Source: CAYVBN01 sp964538565 (GTDB lineage: Bacteria; Pseudomonadota; Alphaproteobacteria; Rhizobiales; Xanthobacteraceae). Taken from it: 16,490 bases of DNA. The position numbers were made by a program, and so were the translations under genes. The stretch lies in NCBI GenBank assembly GCA_964538565.1, contig CAZIGW010000240.1, forward strand, positions 1 to 16,490, in the 5' to 3' direction. This document shows, piece by piece, positions 6,942-13,681 of this stretch (within the stretch, counting starts at the first letter, position 1; each line of letters begins with the position of its first letter). The notes under the pieces are model-generated. The model was not told the DNA's origin. It ran no database searches and saw only the letters and a program-made list of their open reading frames with translations.

Positions 6942-8207
6942 ATGAGCGCGACGTTGCAAGCAGCCCCGACCGCGGCACCCTCGGGTTTCATCGAGAAGGC
7001 GCCGCTCGAGCGATATGTGCCGCCGGCGAAGCCGTCGCTGGTCGGGCTGTCGCGCGCCGAGCTTGCGGAGGTGATGGGGCAGCTCGGCGTTCCCGAGCGC
7101 CAGCGCAGGATGCGCGTTCAGCAGGTGTGGCACTGGCTCTACGTGCGCGGGGCGCGGAGCTTCGACGAGATGACCAGCATGTCGAAGGAACTGCGGGCGC
7201 TCCTCGACCAGCATTTCACGCTGGCGCGGCCCGAGGTGATCGCCGAGCAGGTCTCGGTCGACGGCACCCGGAAATGGCTGCTGCGGCTGCCGGGGGAGGC
7301 CCCCGGAGAAGCCCCGCACGCGGTCGAGTGCGTCTACATTCCGGAAGCGGATCGCGGCACGCTGTGCGTCTCGAGCCAGGTCGGCTGCACGCTCAACTGC
7401 GCCTTCTGCCACACCGGAACGCAGCGCCTCGTGCGCAATCTCACGGCGGGCGAGATCGTCGGCCAGATCATGGTCGCGCGCGACCGCCTCGACGACTGGC
7501 CGGCGCGTGCGCGCTCGGGCGAACCGCGCGGCGCGGACGCACCCCGGCCGATCGTTCCGACCGACGGCGGACGCTTCGTCACCAACATCGTGATGATGGG
7601 AATGGGCGAGCCGCTCTACAATTTCGACGCGGTGCGCGACGCGCTGCTGGTCGTAGCCGACAACGAGGGGATCGGCATTTCCAGGCGCAAGATCACGCTG
7701 TCGACCTCCGGCGTCGTGCCGAACATCGCGCGCGCCGGGCACGAGATCGGCGTGATGCTCGCGGTTTCGCTGCATGCCGTGCGCGACGAGCTGCGCAACG
7801 AGCTTGTGCCGCTCAACCGCAAGTACCCGATCGCCGAGCTGATGGAGGCGTGCCGCAACTATCCCGGCCTCACCAATGCCAAGCGCATCACGTTCGAATA
7901 CGTGATGCTCAAAGGGGTGAACGATTCGCTCGCCGACGCGCGCGCTCTGGTCAGGCTGCTCAAGGGAATTCCCGCCAAGATCAATCTCATCCCGTTCAAT
8001 CCCTGGCCCGGCACGACATACGAATGCTCCGACTGGGAGCGCATCGAGGAATTCTCGGAAGTCGTGTTCAACGCCGGCTATGCTTCGCCGGTGCGCACGC
8101 CGCGCGGACGCGACATTCTCGCCGCCTGCGGCCAGCTCAAGAGCACGACCGAGAAGCTCTCCGCGCGCGAGCGCATGGCGCTGCGCGCCATGGCGATGAC
8201 CGATTGA
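6942..8207 (+). CDS. rlmN: 23S rRNA (A2503-C2)/tRNA (A37-C2) methyltransferase RlmN
   Basis: A 421-residue radical-SAM enzyme that methylates C2 of A2503 in 23S rRNA and of A37 in some tRNAs, using a methylated cysteine intermediate. The iron-sulfur cluster motif is CTLNCAFC, with cysteines at 149, 153 and 156. The catalytic cysteine near the end is C396 in RDILAACGQL, after the SPVRTPRG motif. The N-terminal accessory domain contains RVQQVWHWLYVRG. The first 30 residues are non-conserved, as in alphaproteobacterial relatives, and a short insert rich in Arg, Gly and Ala precedes the GMGEPLYN motif. The ATG at 6942 is the natural start, but its nearest Shine-Dalgarno (GGAG) is only 2 bases away and a better GGAGG is partly inside a hairpin. 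A weak promoter-like TCTATT lies at 6893-6898. A small membrane protein gene follows after 10 bases. Confidence 0.96.
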   Translation: MSATLQAAPTAAPSGFIEKAPLERYVPPAKPSLVGLSRAELAEVMGQLGVPERQRRMRVQQVWHWLYVRGARSFDEMTSMSKELRALLDQHFTLARPEVIAEQVSVDGTRKWLLRLPGEAPGEAPHAVECVYIPEADRGTLCVSSQVGCTLNCAFCHTGTQRLVRNLTAGEIVGQIMVARDRLDDWPARARSGEPRGADAPRPIVPTDGGRFVTNIVMMGMGEPLYNFDAVRDALLVVADNEGIGISRRKITLSTSGVVPNIARAGHEIGVMLAVSLHAVRDELRNELVPLNRKYPIAELMEACRNYPGLTNAKRITFEYVMLKGVNDSLADARALVRLLKGIPAKINLIPFNPWPGTTYECSDWERIEEFSEVVFNAGYASPVRTPRGRDILAACGQLKSTTEKLSARERMALRAMAMTD

Positions 8208-8217
8208 GCAGGGCGCG

Positions 8218-8706
8218 ATGGATGTCATTGGCCGCCTGATCCTGCGACTGCTGCTCGTCCCGCTCGGCGCCGTGGTGGCGGTCTGCGTCTCGGTGCTCGT
8301 GGTGATCGTCGCGCACTGGAACGCGTTCATGGCGGTGGTGATCGCCAGTCCGGAGGCGCAGCAGGACTATCTGCTCGCGCTCGCGGTCGCCGGGCCCGTC
8401 GTCGCCCTCGTGCTCGCGCTGTCGGCGATGTGCACCGTGCTGCCGGCGGCCGTCGGCGTGTTGATCGCCGAAGTGTTCGCCATCCGCTCCTGGATCTACC
8501 ACACGGCCAACGGCGGACTCTCGGCCTGGATCGGCTGGCCGCTGATGCAGGACCTGCGCGACGAGTACCACTTCTTCACCGATCCGAAGATCATCGTCGC
8601 CGCCGGCCTGACGGCGGGGCTCGCCTATTGGGCGGTGGCCGGCTGGACGGCCGGGTTCTGGAAACCGATCTCCGCTGCGCGCGCCGTTCCGGCGGCGCCG
8701 GCGTGA
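8218..8706 (+). CDS. Hypothetical small inner-membrane protein
   Basis: A 162-residue protein that I cannot assign to a named family. Hydrophobic segments at about 7-33, 52-74, 75-90 and 124-146 suggest three or four membrane helices. Between the last two is a polar, aromatic stretch (SWIYHTANGGLSAWIGW, then DEYHFFTDP) that looks conserved rather than random. There is no signal-peptide cut site, and the C-terminal tail is Ala/Pro-rich. The codon bias matches the neighbouring genes, supporting real coding. It starts 10 bases after rlmN on the same strand with only a weak ribosome-binding site, so it is probably co-transcribed with rlmN. A functional link to rRNA methylation is not implied. Confidence 0.7.
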   Translation: MDVIGRLILRLLLVPLGAVVAVCVSVLVVIVAHWNAFMAVVIASPEAQQDYLLALAVAGPVVALVLALSAMCTVLPAAVGVLIAEVFAIRSWIYHTANGGLSAWIGWPLMQDLRDEYHFFTDPKIIVAAGLTAGLAYWAVAGWTAGFWKPISAARAVPAAPA

Positions 8707-8756
8707 GCGGGTCGGCGAGGCCTTGACGGGCACCGTGGTCCGCGCGCCGCGGAATA

Positions 8757-8996
8757 TCAGGGGCGTTTCGTTGCCTTGCGAACCCGCAATCGGCGTCCGG
8801 CGCTCTTGAGGCGCGCGGCGGCGCCGGCGGGCTTGTCGAACGTCACCGAACCGGGCTTGAGGTTGAGCCGGGTCCCGTCGGGAAACACCAAGTAGCGCGA
8901 AACGATGCGCAATTCGCCTTCTTGGCCGGGTTCACCCTCGATCACATATCGTGTGCCGACAGGAACCCGGGTGGGGAGGCGGCCCCGGGCAGCCAT
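8757..8996 (-). CDS. Small hypothetical basic protein, 79 residues
   Basis: A short soluble protein beginning MAARGRLPTRVPVGTRYVIE, with a central segment (GELRIVSRYLVFPDGTRLNL) that looks like a small beta-sheet fold, and a Lys/Arg-rich tail. From memory, similar small proteins recur as hypothetical proteins in Bradyrhizobium-like genomes; no function is known. Coding is supported by an ideal ribosome-binding site (AGGAG, 7 bases before the ATG at 8996) and codon bias typical of the region. The strongly positive charge would permit nucleic-acid binding, but no motif shows this. It diverges from proA and converges on the membrane protein gene. A weak promoter-like pair, TTGATC (9046-9041) and TATGGG (9024-9019) with 16 bases between, lies upstream. 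Confidence 0.65.
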   Translation of the reverse strand: MAARGRLPTRVPVGTRYVIEGEPGQEGELRIVSRYLVFPDGTRLNLKPGSVTFDKPAGAAARLKSAGRRLRVRKATKRP

Positions 8997-9167
8997 GACA
9001 TTCTCCTACGCGAAAAGACCCATACGCCAAAACACCCAACGATCAACAAATCGCCTTGGACTCGGTGGGAAATTACCGGCCACGTCCTAGAACCCGAAAA
9101 ATAGACCAATGTGAGGCGGTCTCGCGGCATCCGCCGCAGCATGGTAGGAGAGGGCTGTGACAGCGGA

Positions 9168-10469
9168 ATGTCGGCCATGACGGCGCCCCTGAAGACCATC
9201 GAAACCGCCAACGACGTGGCCTCGACCATGCGCGAGATCGGCCGCGCCGCCCGGACCGCCGCGCGCGCCCTGGCGCTCGCCCCGGCCGGCCGCAAGGACG
9301 AGGCGCTCGGCGCCATGGCGCAGGCGATCGGGGCGGGGGAGGCGGCGATTCTCGCCGCCAACGCCGAGGACGTCGCCGAAAGCCGGGCCGCAGGGGCGCC
9401 CCCGGCCTTCCTCGACCGTCTGACGCTCGACGCCAGGCGGATCGCGGCCATCGCGGACGGCATCACGGTGGTGCGCCGGCTGTCCGATCCGGTCGGGACC
9501 GTCATGGCGTCGTGGACGCGTCCGAACGGCATGACGATCGAGCGGGTTCGCGTGCCGCTCGGCGTGGTCGGCGTGATCTACGAGAGCCGGCCCAACGTGA
9601 CGGCGGACGCCGGCGCGCTCTGCCTCAAGGCCGGCAACGCCGTGGTCCTGCGCGGCGGCTCGGAAAGCTTCCGCTCCTCGCGCGCCATTCACGCCGCGCT
9701 CCTCGCAGGCCTGCGTGCCGCGGGCCTTCCCGAGGGCGCGATCCAGTTCGTTCCGACCCGCGATCGCGCGGCCGTCGGCCTGATGCTGCAGGGGCTCGAG
9801 GGTTCGATCGACGTGGTCGTGCCGCGCGGCGGCAAGAGCCTCGTAGCGCGCGTGCAATCCGAGGCGCGGGTGCCGGTATTTGCGCACCTCGAAGGCAATT
9901 GCCATGTCTACGTCGACCGCGCCGCCGATCTCGCCATGGCCAAGGCCATCGTGCTCAACGCCAAGATGCGGCGCACCGGCGTGTGCGGCGCCGCCGAGAC
10001 GCTGCTGGTCGATCGCGCGGTGGCGGCGAGCCACCTGCCGCCGCTCGTCACCATGCTGCTCGACGCCGGATGCGAGGTGCGCGGCGACGAGCAAACCCGC
10101 GCGGTCGACGCGCGCGTGCGGCCCGCCACTGAGGAGGATTGGGCGACCGAGTATCTCGACGCCATCATCGCCGTGAAGGTGGTGGACGGCGTCGGCGAGG
10201 CGATCGCGCACGTCGAGCGCTACGGCTCGCACCACACCGACGCCATCGTCACGGCCGATCCGGCCGCGGCAGAGACGTTCCTGAACCAGGTGGACTCGGC
10301 CATCGTGCTGCACAACGCCTCGACGCAGTTCGCCGACGGCGGCGAGTTTGGCTTCGGCGCGGAGATCGGCATCGCGACCGGTCGCCTGCATGCGCGCGGC
10401 CCGGTCGGGGTCGAGCAGCTCACGACGTTCAAGTACCGCGTGCGCGGCTCCGGGCAGACGCGACCGTGA
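9168..10469 (+). CDS. proA: Gamma-glutamyl phosphate reductase ProA
   Basis: A 433-residue NADPH-dependent enzyme of the aldehyde dehydrogenase superfamily. It reduces gamma-glutamyl phosphate to glutamate 5-semialdehyde, the second step of proline synthesis. Recognisable blocks are VPLGVVGVIYESRPNVTADA, LKAGNAVVLRGGSE, PRGGKSLV, EGNCHVYVD and RRTGVCGAAETLLVD, the last holding the catalytic cysteine at 273. The C-terminal signature GPVGVEQLTTFKY is intact and the length is normal. The start is uncertain between 9168 and 9177; an upstream AGGAGAGGG at 9146-9154 is rather far from both. The stop overlaps the GTG start of nadD by 4 bases, indicating a shared transcript. The usual partner proB (glutamate 5-kinase) is not next to it, although proB-proA is a common arrangement in related genomes. 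Confidence 0.96.
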   Translation: MSAMTAPLKTIETANDVASTMREIGRAARTAARALALAPAGRKDEALGAMAQAIGAGEAAILAANAEDVAESRAAGAPPAFLDRLTLDARRIAAIADGITVVRRLSDPVGTVMASWTRPNGMTIERVRVPLGVVGVIYESRPNVTADAGALCLKAGNAVVLRGGSESFRSSRAIHAALLAGLRAAGLPEGAIQFVPTRDRAAVGLMLQGLEGSIDVVVPRGGKSLVARVQSEARVPVFAHLEGNCHVYVDRAADLAMAKAIVLNAKMRRTGVCGAAETLLVDRAVAASHLPPLVTMLLDAGCEVRGDEQTRAVDARVRPATEEDWATEYLDAIIAVKVVDGVGEAIAHVERYGSHHTDAIVTADPAAAETFLNQVDSAIVLHNASTQFADGGEFGFGAEIGIATGRLHARGPVGVEQLTTFKYRVRGSGQTRP

Positions 10470-11113
10470 TCCGCCTTCCGCCGCACGCCCGCGGCCTCAA
10501 GATCGGCCTGTTCGGCGGAACGTTCGATCCCCCGCACCGGGCGCATCTGGGCGCCAGCCTGCTCGCCATGGACCGGCTCGGGCTCGACCGGGTGTGGTGG
10601 CTGGTCACGCCGGGCAATCCCCTCAAGGACACGCGCGCGCTCGCACCGCTGCCTGACCGCATCGCCGCCGCGCGCGCGCTCGCGCGCCATCCGCGCATCG
10701 ACGTCACGGGCCTCGAAGCCGAAATCGGCAGCCCCTACACGTTCAGCACCATTGCGTACCTGCGGGCGCGCTGCCCCGGCGTGCGCTTCGTCTGGATCAT
10801 GGGGGCGGACAACCTGCGCAGCTTCCATCGCTGGCAGAAGTGGCGCGGCATCGCCGCGCTGGTGCCGATCGCGGTGGTCGACCGGCTCGGCCCCAGCCTC
10901 TATGCGACCGCGGGACCGGCCGGCCACGCGCTGGCGAACTTCCGCCTTCCGGAAAGCGCGGCGAGGTCGCTCCCCACCCGGACACCTCCGGCCTGGGTCT
11001 TCCTGCACGGCCTCAAATCGCCGCTGTCATCGACGGCGCTGCGCGCCGCGCGCAAGTCACAAAATGGTCGCGCAAAGCAAGGAAAAGAGAGTTACGCAAC
11101 CCTGCAAGGTTGA
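10466..11113 (+). CDS. nadD: Nicotinate-nucleotide adenylyltransferase NadD
   Basis: A 215-residue cytoplasmic enzyme that transfers AMP from ATP to nicotinate mononucleotide to form deamido-NAD. The nucleotidyltransferase signature GGTFDPPHRAH is at 17-27, with both histidines of the HxxH site. The substrate-binding blocks WLVTPGNPLK and WIMGADN and the terminal ATP-binding SSTALR (188-193) are present. The start is a GTG whose last three bases are part of the proA stop region (4-base overlap), so translation is probably coupled. The last 22 residues after SSTALR (AARKSQNGRAKQGKESYATL and on) are AT-richer than the rest and not family-conserved; the stop codon overlaps a promoter-like -35 element for rsfS. 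Confidence 0.95.
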   Translation: MIRLPPHARGLKIGLFGGTFDPPHRAHLGASLLAMDRLGLDRVWWLVTPGNPLKDTRALAPLPDRIAAARALARHPRIDVTGLEAEIGSPYTFSTIAYLRARCPGVRFVWIMGADNLRSFHRWQKWRGIAALVPIAVVDRLGPSLYATAGPAGHALANFRLPESAARSLPTRTPPAWVFLHGLKSPLSSTALRAARKSQNGRAKQGKESYATLQG

Positions 11114-11139
11114 AACCATTAACTCGTCACGCATATCCT
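11110..11139 (+). promoter_or_regulatory. Candidate promoter for rsfS-rlmH
   Basis: TTGAAA (11110-11115) and TATCCT (11134-11139) are separated by 18 bases in a locally AT-rich stretch. The -35 overlaps the nadD stop codon. Transcription would begin near 11146, about 35 bases before the AAGGAAGGA ribosome-binding site of rsfS. Confidence 0.4.
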
Positions 11140-11204
11140 GTGAGTCGGCCCCGGGCGGGGTGCTCGGGCGACCAAACCGAAAGGAAGGACCCCTGTCCAG
11201 CCCT

Positions 11205-11603
11205 GTGCTTTTTCGGGCAGAGCATCGTTCGCCCGAACCGGTCTCCAAGGTGCGACCTGACGCCGAGGAGACGCTTCGCCTCGTCCTCGCCGGCCTCGAC
11301 GATATGAAGGCCGAGGACACCGTCACCATCGATCTTCGCGGCAAAACCTCGATCGGCGACTACATGGTTGTGACCTCCGGCAGGTCCAACCGGCACGTCG
11401 GCGCGGTCGCGGATCATGTCATCGAGGACCTCGACAAGTCCGGCATTCCGGGCATCCGGGTCGAGGGCATGCCGCATTGCGACTGGGTGCTGATCGACGC
11501 CGGCGACGTCATCGTCCACGTGTTCCGCCCGGAAGTGCGCGCCTTCTACAATCTCGAGAAGATGTGGGTGGGCGGCGGATCGAACAGGCGCCGCGCGAGC
11601 TGA
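11205..11603 (+). CDS. rsfS: Ribosome silencing factor RsfS
   Basis: A protein of about 132 residues that binds ribosomal protein uL14 on the 50S subunit and blocks joining of the subunits when nutrients are scarce (family RsfS/YbeB/Iojap). The conserved core is complete: ETLRLVLAGLDDMKAEDT, DYMVVTSGRSNRHVGAVADHV, EGMPHCDWVLIDAGDVIVHV and FRPEVRAFYNLEKMW. The start is uncertain because no ATG lies in frame before the conserved core. The only good Shine-Dalgarno sequence, AAGGAAGGA at 11181-11189, points to a CTG at 11193, just 3 bases beyond it. The next standard candidates are GTG at 11205 (given here, 15 bases away) and GTG at 11250. The gene follows nadD and precedes rlmH, the usual order in this group. 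Confidence 0.9.
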   Translation: MLFRAEHRSPEPVSKVRPDAEETLRLVLAGLDDMKAEDTVTIDLRGKTSIGDYMVVTSGRSNRHVGAVADHVIEDLDKSGIPGIRVEGMPHCDWVLIDAGDVIVHVFRPEVRAFYNLEKMWVGGGSNRRRAS

Positions 11604-11625
11604 AGGCCGCGGTGGCGCAGAGGCC

Positions 11626-12111
11626 ATGCGGCTCCTCGTGGTCGCCGTCGGCCGGCTGAAAGCCGGGCCCGAGCGCGAACTGGCCGAGCGCTACATCGAG
11701 CGCGCCGAAAAGGCCGGCCGGGCGCTGGGCTTCAAGGGCGTCGACGTCGTGGAATTCGACGAGAGCCGCGCACGGCGGCTGGCCGAGCGCCTGGGCGAGG
11801 AAGCCGCGCGGCTGAATTCCGCCATTCCGAAGGATGCCGCAATCGTCGCGCTCGACGAGAAGGGGCAGGCGCTTACGAGCGAGGGCTTCGCCGAGCGGCT
11901 GCGGCGTTGGCGCGAGGAGGGCCGCGCGAGCCTGTGTTTCCTCGTCGGCGGCGCCGACGGCCTCGACCCGGGGCTGCGCAAGCGGGCGGACCTGACGCTC
12001 TCGTTCGGCGCCTGCACCTGGCCGCACCAGATGGTACGGATCATGCTGCTCGAACAGGTGTATCGGGCGATGACGATCCTCGGCGGCCACCCCTACCATC
12101 GCGGATCGTGA
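11626..12111 (+). CDS. rlmH: 23S rRNA (pseudouridine1915-N3)-methyltransferase RlmH
   Basis: A 161-residue SPOUT-class methyltransferase that adds a methyl group to N3 of pseudouridine 1915 in helix 69 of 23S rRNA, acting on assembled 70S ribosomes as a homodimer. The SAM-binding trefoil knot is seen in FLVGGADGLD and LSFGACTWPHQMVRIMLLEQ. The family ends in HPYHR, and here GGHPYHRGS closes the protein. The length is normal. The ATG at 11626 follows AGAGG by about 4 bases and 22 bases after the rsfS stop, so the two genes are probably one operon. Both products act on the large subunit. Confidence 0.97.
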   Translation: MRLLVVAVGRLKAGPERELAERYIERAEKAGRALGFKGVDVVEFDESRARRLAERLGEEAARLNSAIPKDAAIVALDEKGQALTSEGFAERLRRWREEGRASLCFLVGGADGLDPGLRKRADLTLSFGACTWPHQMVRIMLLEQVYRAMTILGGHPYHRGS

Positions 12112-12307
12112 GCAAGGCGGTTCCGTCGAATCGACGTTCGCATTAGTTTTGTCTCGCGTAGGGTCATGGTGTGACGCAAAAACGCGTCGTTCGGGGCGCA
12201 CCCTGGAGCAAGCCACGCCGTCGTTTCGCCACGGACCGGACCCACCTTCGTGTGCAGCCCGATACGGAAAAGCCTCAATTCCGAGCCATCACCAAACGGT
12301 ATGCTGA

Positions 12308-13681
12308 ATGCGCCGGCCGATCCGTGCCCTGGTTTCGATGATCGATATTGCTGATCAGCGCCCCGTTCCGCTTTTCGTGTTTTCGGCGGCGGTGGCGCTG
12401 GTCCTGCCTTTCGGATCCGACCTCGTGTTTGCGCAGACGGCGCCGTCCGCCAGCGCCCCGGCTGCGCTCGACGCCGTCAACCAGCGGGACCATGAGCTCG
12501 AAGCGCTGCGCGCCGAGCAGCAGAAGGCGGCCGAGACACAACAGAGGCTGCAGGCGGAAATCGCCGCCATCGGCCAGGACCGCAGCAAGCTCAACCAGGC
12601 GCTGATCGACACCGCTGCGCGCATCCGGACCGTGGAAGCGCAGATCGCGACGGCCGAGGAGCGCCTGAAGCCGCTCGACAGCAAGGAACATTCGATCCGG
12701 CAATCGCTCGACGCACGCCGCGCCGTCATGGCGGAGATCCTCGCCGCCCTGCAGCGGATCGGCCGGCGCCCGCCACCCGCCGTCGTGGCGCGCCCGGAGG
12801 ATGCGCTGGAATCGATCCGCGCCGCGATGCTGCTCGGCGCCGTCCTGCCGGAAATGCGCAGCGCCGCCCAGTCTCTGTCGACGGACCTGAAGGAACTCGT
12901 GCGCGTGCGCAAGGAGATCGGCGAGGAGCACGACCGGCTCGCGCATGACCGCGACGCGCTTGCGCAAGAGCAGTCGCGCATGACGATGCTGCTCGAGGGC
13001 CGCAAGAAGCAGCAGGCGGACGCCGAGAAGGCGCTCGAAGCCGAGCGCCAGCGTGCTGCATCGCTCGCACGCCAGGCGGACAATCTCAAAGATTTGATCG
13101 GCAAGCTCGAGCAGGGGCTCGATCCGGCGACCCGCGTGGCGCGCGGCCCGGGGCCGGCCGCGCCAGCCGCGAAGGGTGCCTCAGGCGCGCATCAGGAATT
13201 CGCCGCGCTCAAGGATCCGGGCCGCCTCGCTCCGGCGCTGGCCTTCGCGTCGGCCAAGGGCATGCTGCGGTTGCCGGTCAACGGCGTCAAGATTCGCGAT
13301 TTCGGCGCAAGCGACCGCGCCGGCGGTACCGAGCGGGGGCAGTCGATCGCCACCCGACCCGGCGCCCAGGTCACGGCGCCGTGCGACGGCTGGGTGGTGT
13401 ACTCGGGGCCCTTTCGCAGCTACGGTCAACTCTTGATCCTGAATGCTGGCGGCGGGTATCATGTATTGCTCGCGGGAATGGAACGAATTTCCGTAGAACT
13501 CGGCCAGTTCGTTCTGACCGGAGAACCCGTGGGCGTGATGGGAAGCGGACCTCAGGTCGCTTCCGCGGTCGTCGCCGGCTCAACTCAACCGGTCCTCTAC
13601 ATCGAGTTCCGAAAGGACGGGACACCCGTCGATCCGAGCCCATGGTGGGCAACAAGCGACAACGAGAAGGTTCGCGGATGA
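12308..13681 (+). CDS. EnvC-like murein hydrolase activator with degenerate LytM/M23 domain
   Basis: A 457-residue exported protein. The N-terminus has a signal peptide (core VPLFVFSAAVALVLPF, likely cut near FAQ, residue 43). Long coiled coils follow at about 55-130 and 180-265, then a linker and a C-terminal LytM domain (about 318-448). The metal ligands of active M23 peptidases are missing: the first H/D site reads TERGQSI, and the region that should carry HxH reads VLYIEFRKDG. This is the arrangement of E. coli EnvC, which does not cut peptidoglycan itself but activates periplasmic amidases during septum splitting. The ATG at 12308 has no clear Shine-Dalgarno; 12338 is an in-frame alternative inside the signal region. 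The stop overlaps the ctpA start by 4 bases. Confidence 0.88.
   Translation: MRRPIRALVSMIDIADQRPVPLFVFSAAVALVLPFGSDLVFAQTAPSASAPAALDAVNQRDHELEALRAEQQKAAETQQRLQAEIAAIGQDRSKLNQALIDTAARIRTVEAQIATAEERLKPLDSKEHSIRQSLDARRAVMAEILAALQRIGRRPPPAVVARPEDALESIRAAMLLGAVLPEMRSAAQSLSTDLKELVRVRKEIGEEHDRLAHDRDALAQEQSRMTMLLEGRKKQQADAEKALEAERQRAASLARQADNLKDLIGKLEQGLDPATRVARGPGPAAPAAKGASGAHQEFAALKDPGRLAPALAFASAKGMLRLPVNGVKIRDFGASDRAGGTERGQSIATRPGAQVTAPCDGWVVYSGPFRSYGQLLILNAGGGYHVLLAGMERISVELGQFVLTGEPVGVMGSGPQVASAVVAGSTQPVLYIEFRKDGTPVDPSPWWATSDNEKVRG

Noticed and set aside
6894..8330. A 478-codon minus-strand open frame opposite rlmN
   Set aside because: rlmN carries all its catalytic motifs; the antisense frame has none and spans past the gene boundary into another gene.
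9055..9060. TTGGAC as a -35 element for proA
   Set aside because: No acceptable -10 lies 15 to 19 bases downstream.
9087..10391. A 434-codon minus-strand open frame opposite proA
   Set aside because: It mirrors proA, with biased composition and no recognisable domain.
11097..11112. A 5-base-pair hairpin (CAACC with GGTTG) at the nadD stop as a terminator
   Set aside because: The stem is too short, no T-tract follows, and it overlaps a better promoter match.
12124..12136. CGTCG-AAT-CGACG dyad after rlmH as a terminator
   Set aside because: Only five base pairs with a three-base loop, and the T-rich stretch is 10 bases away; not convincing.
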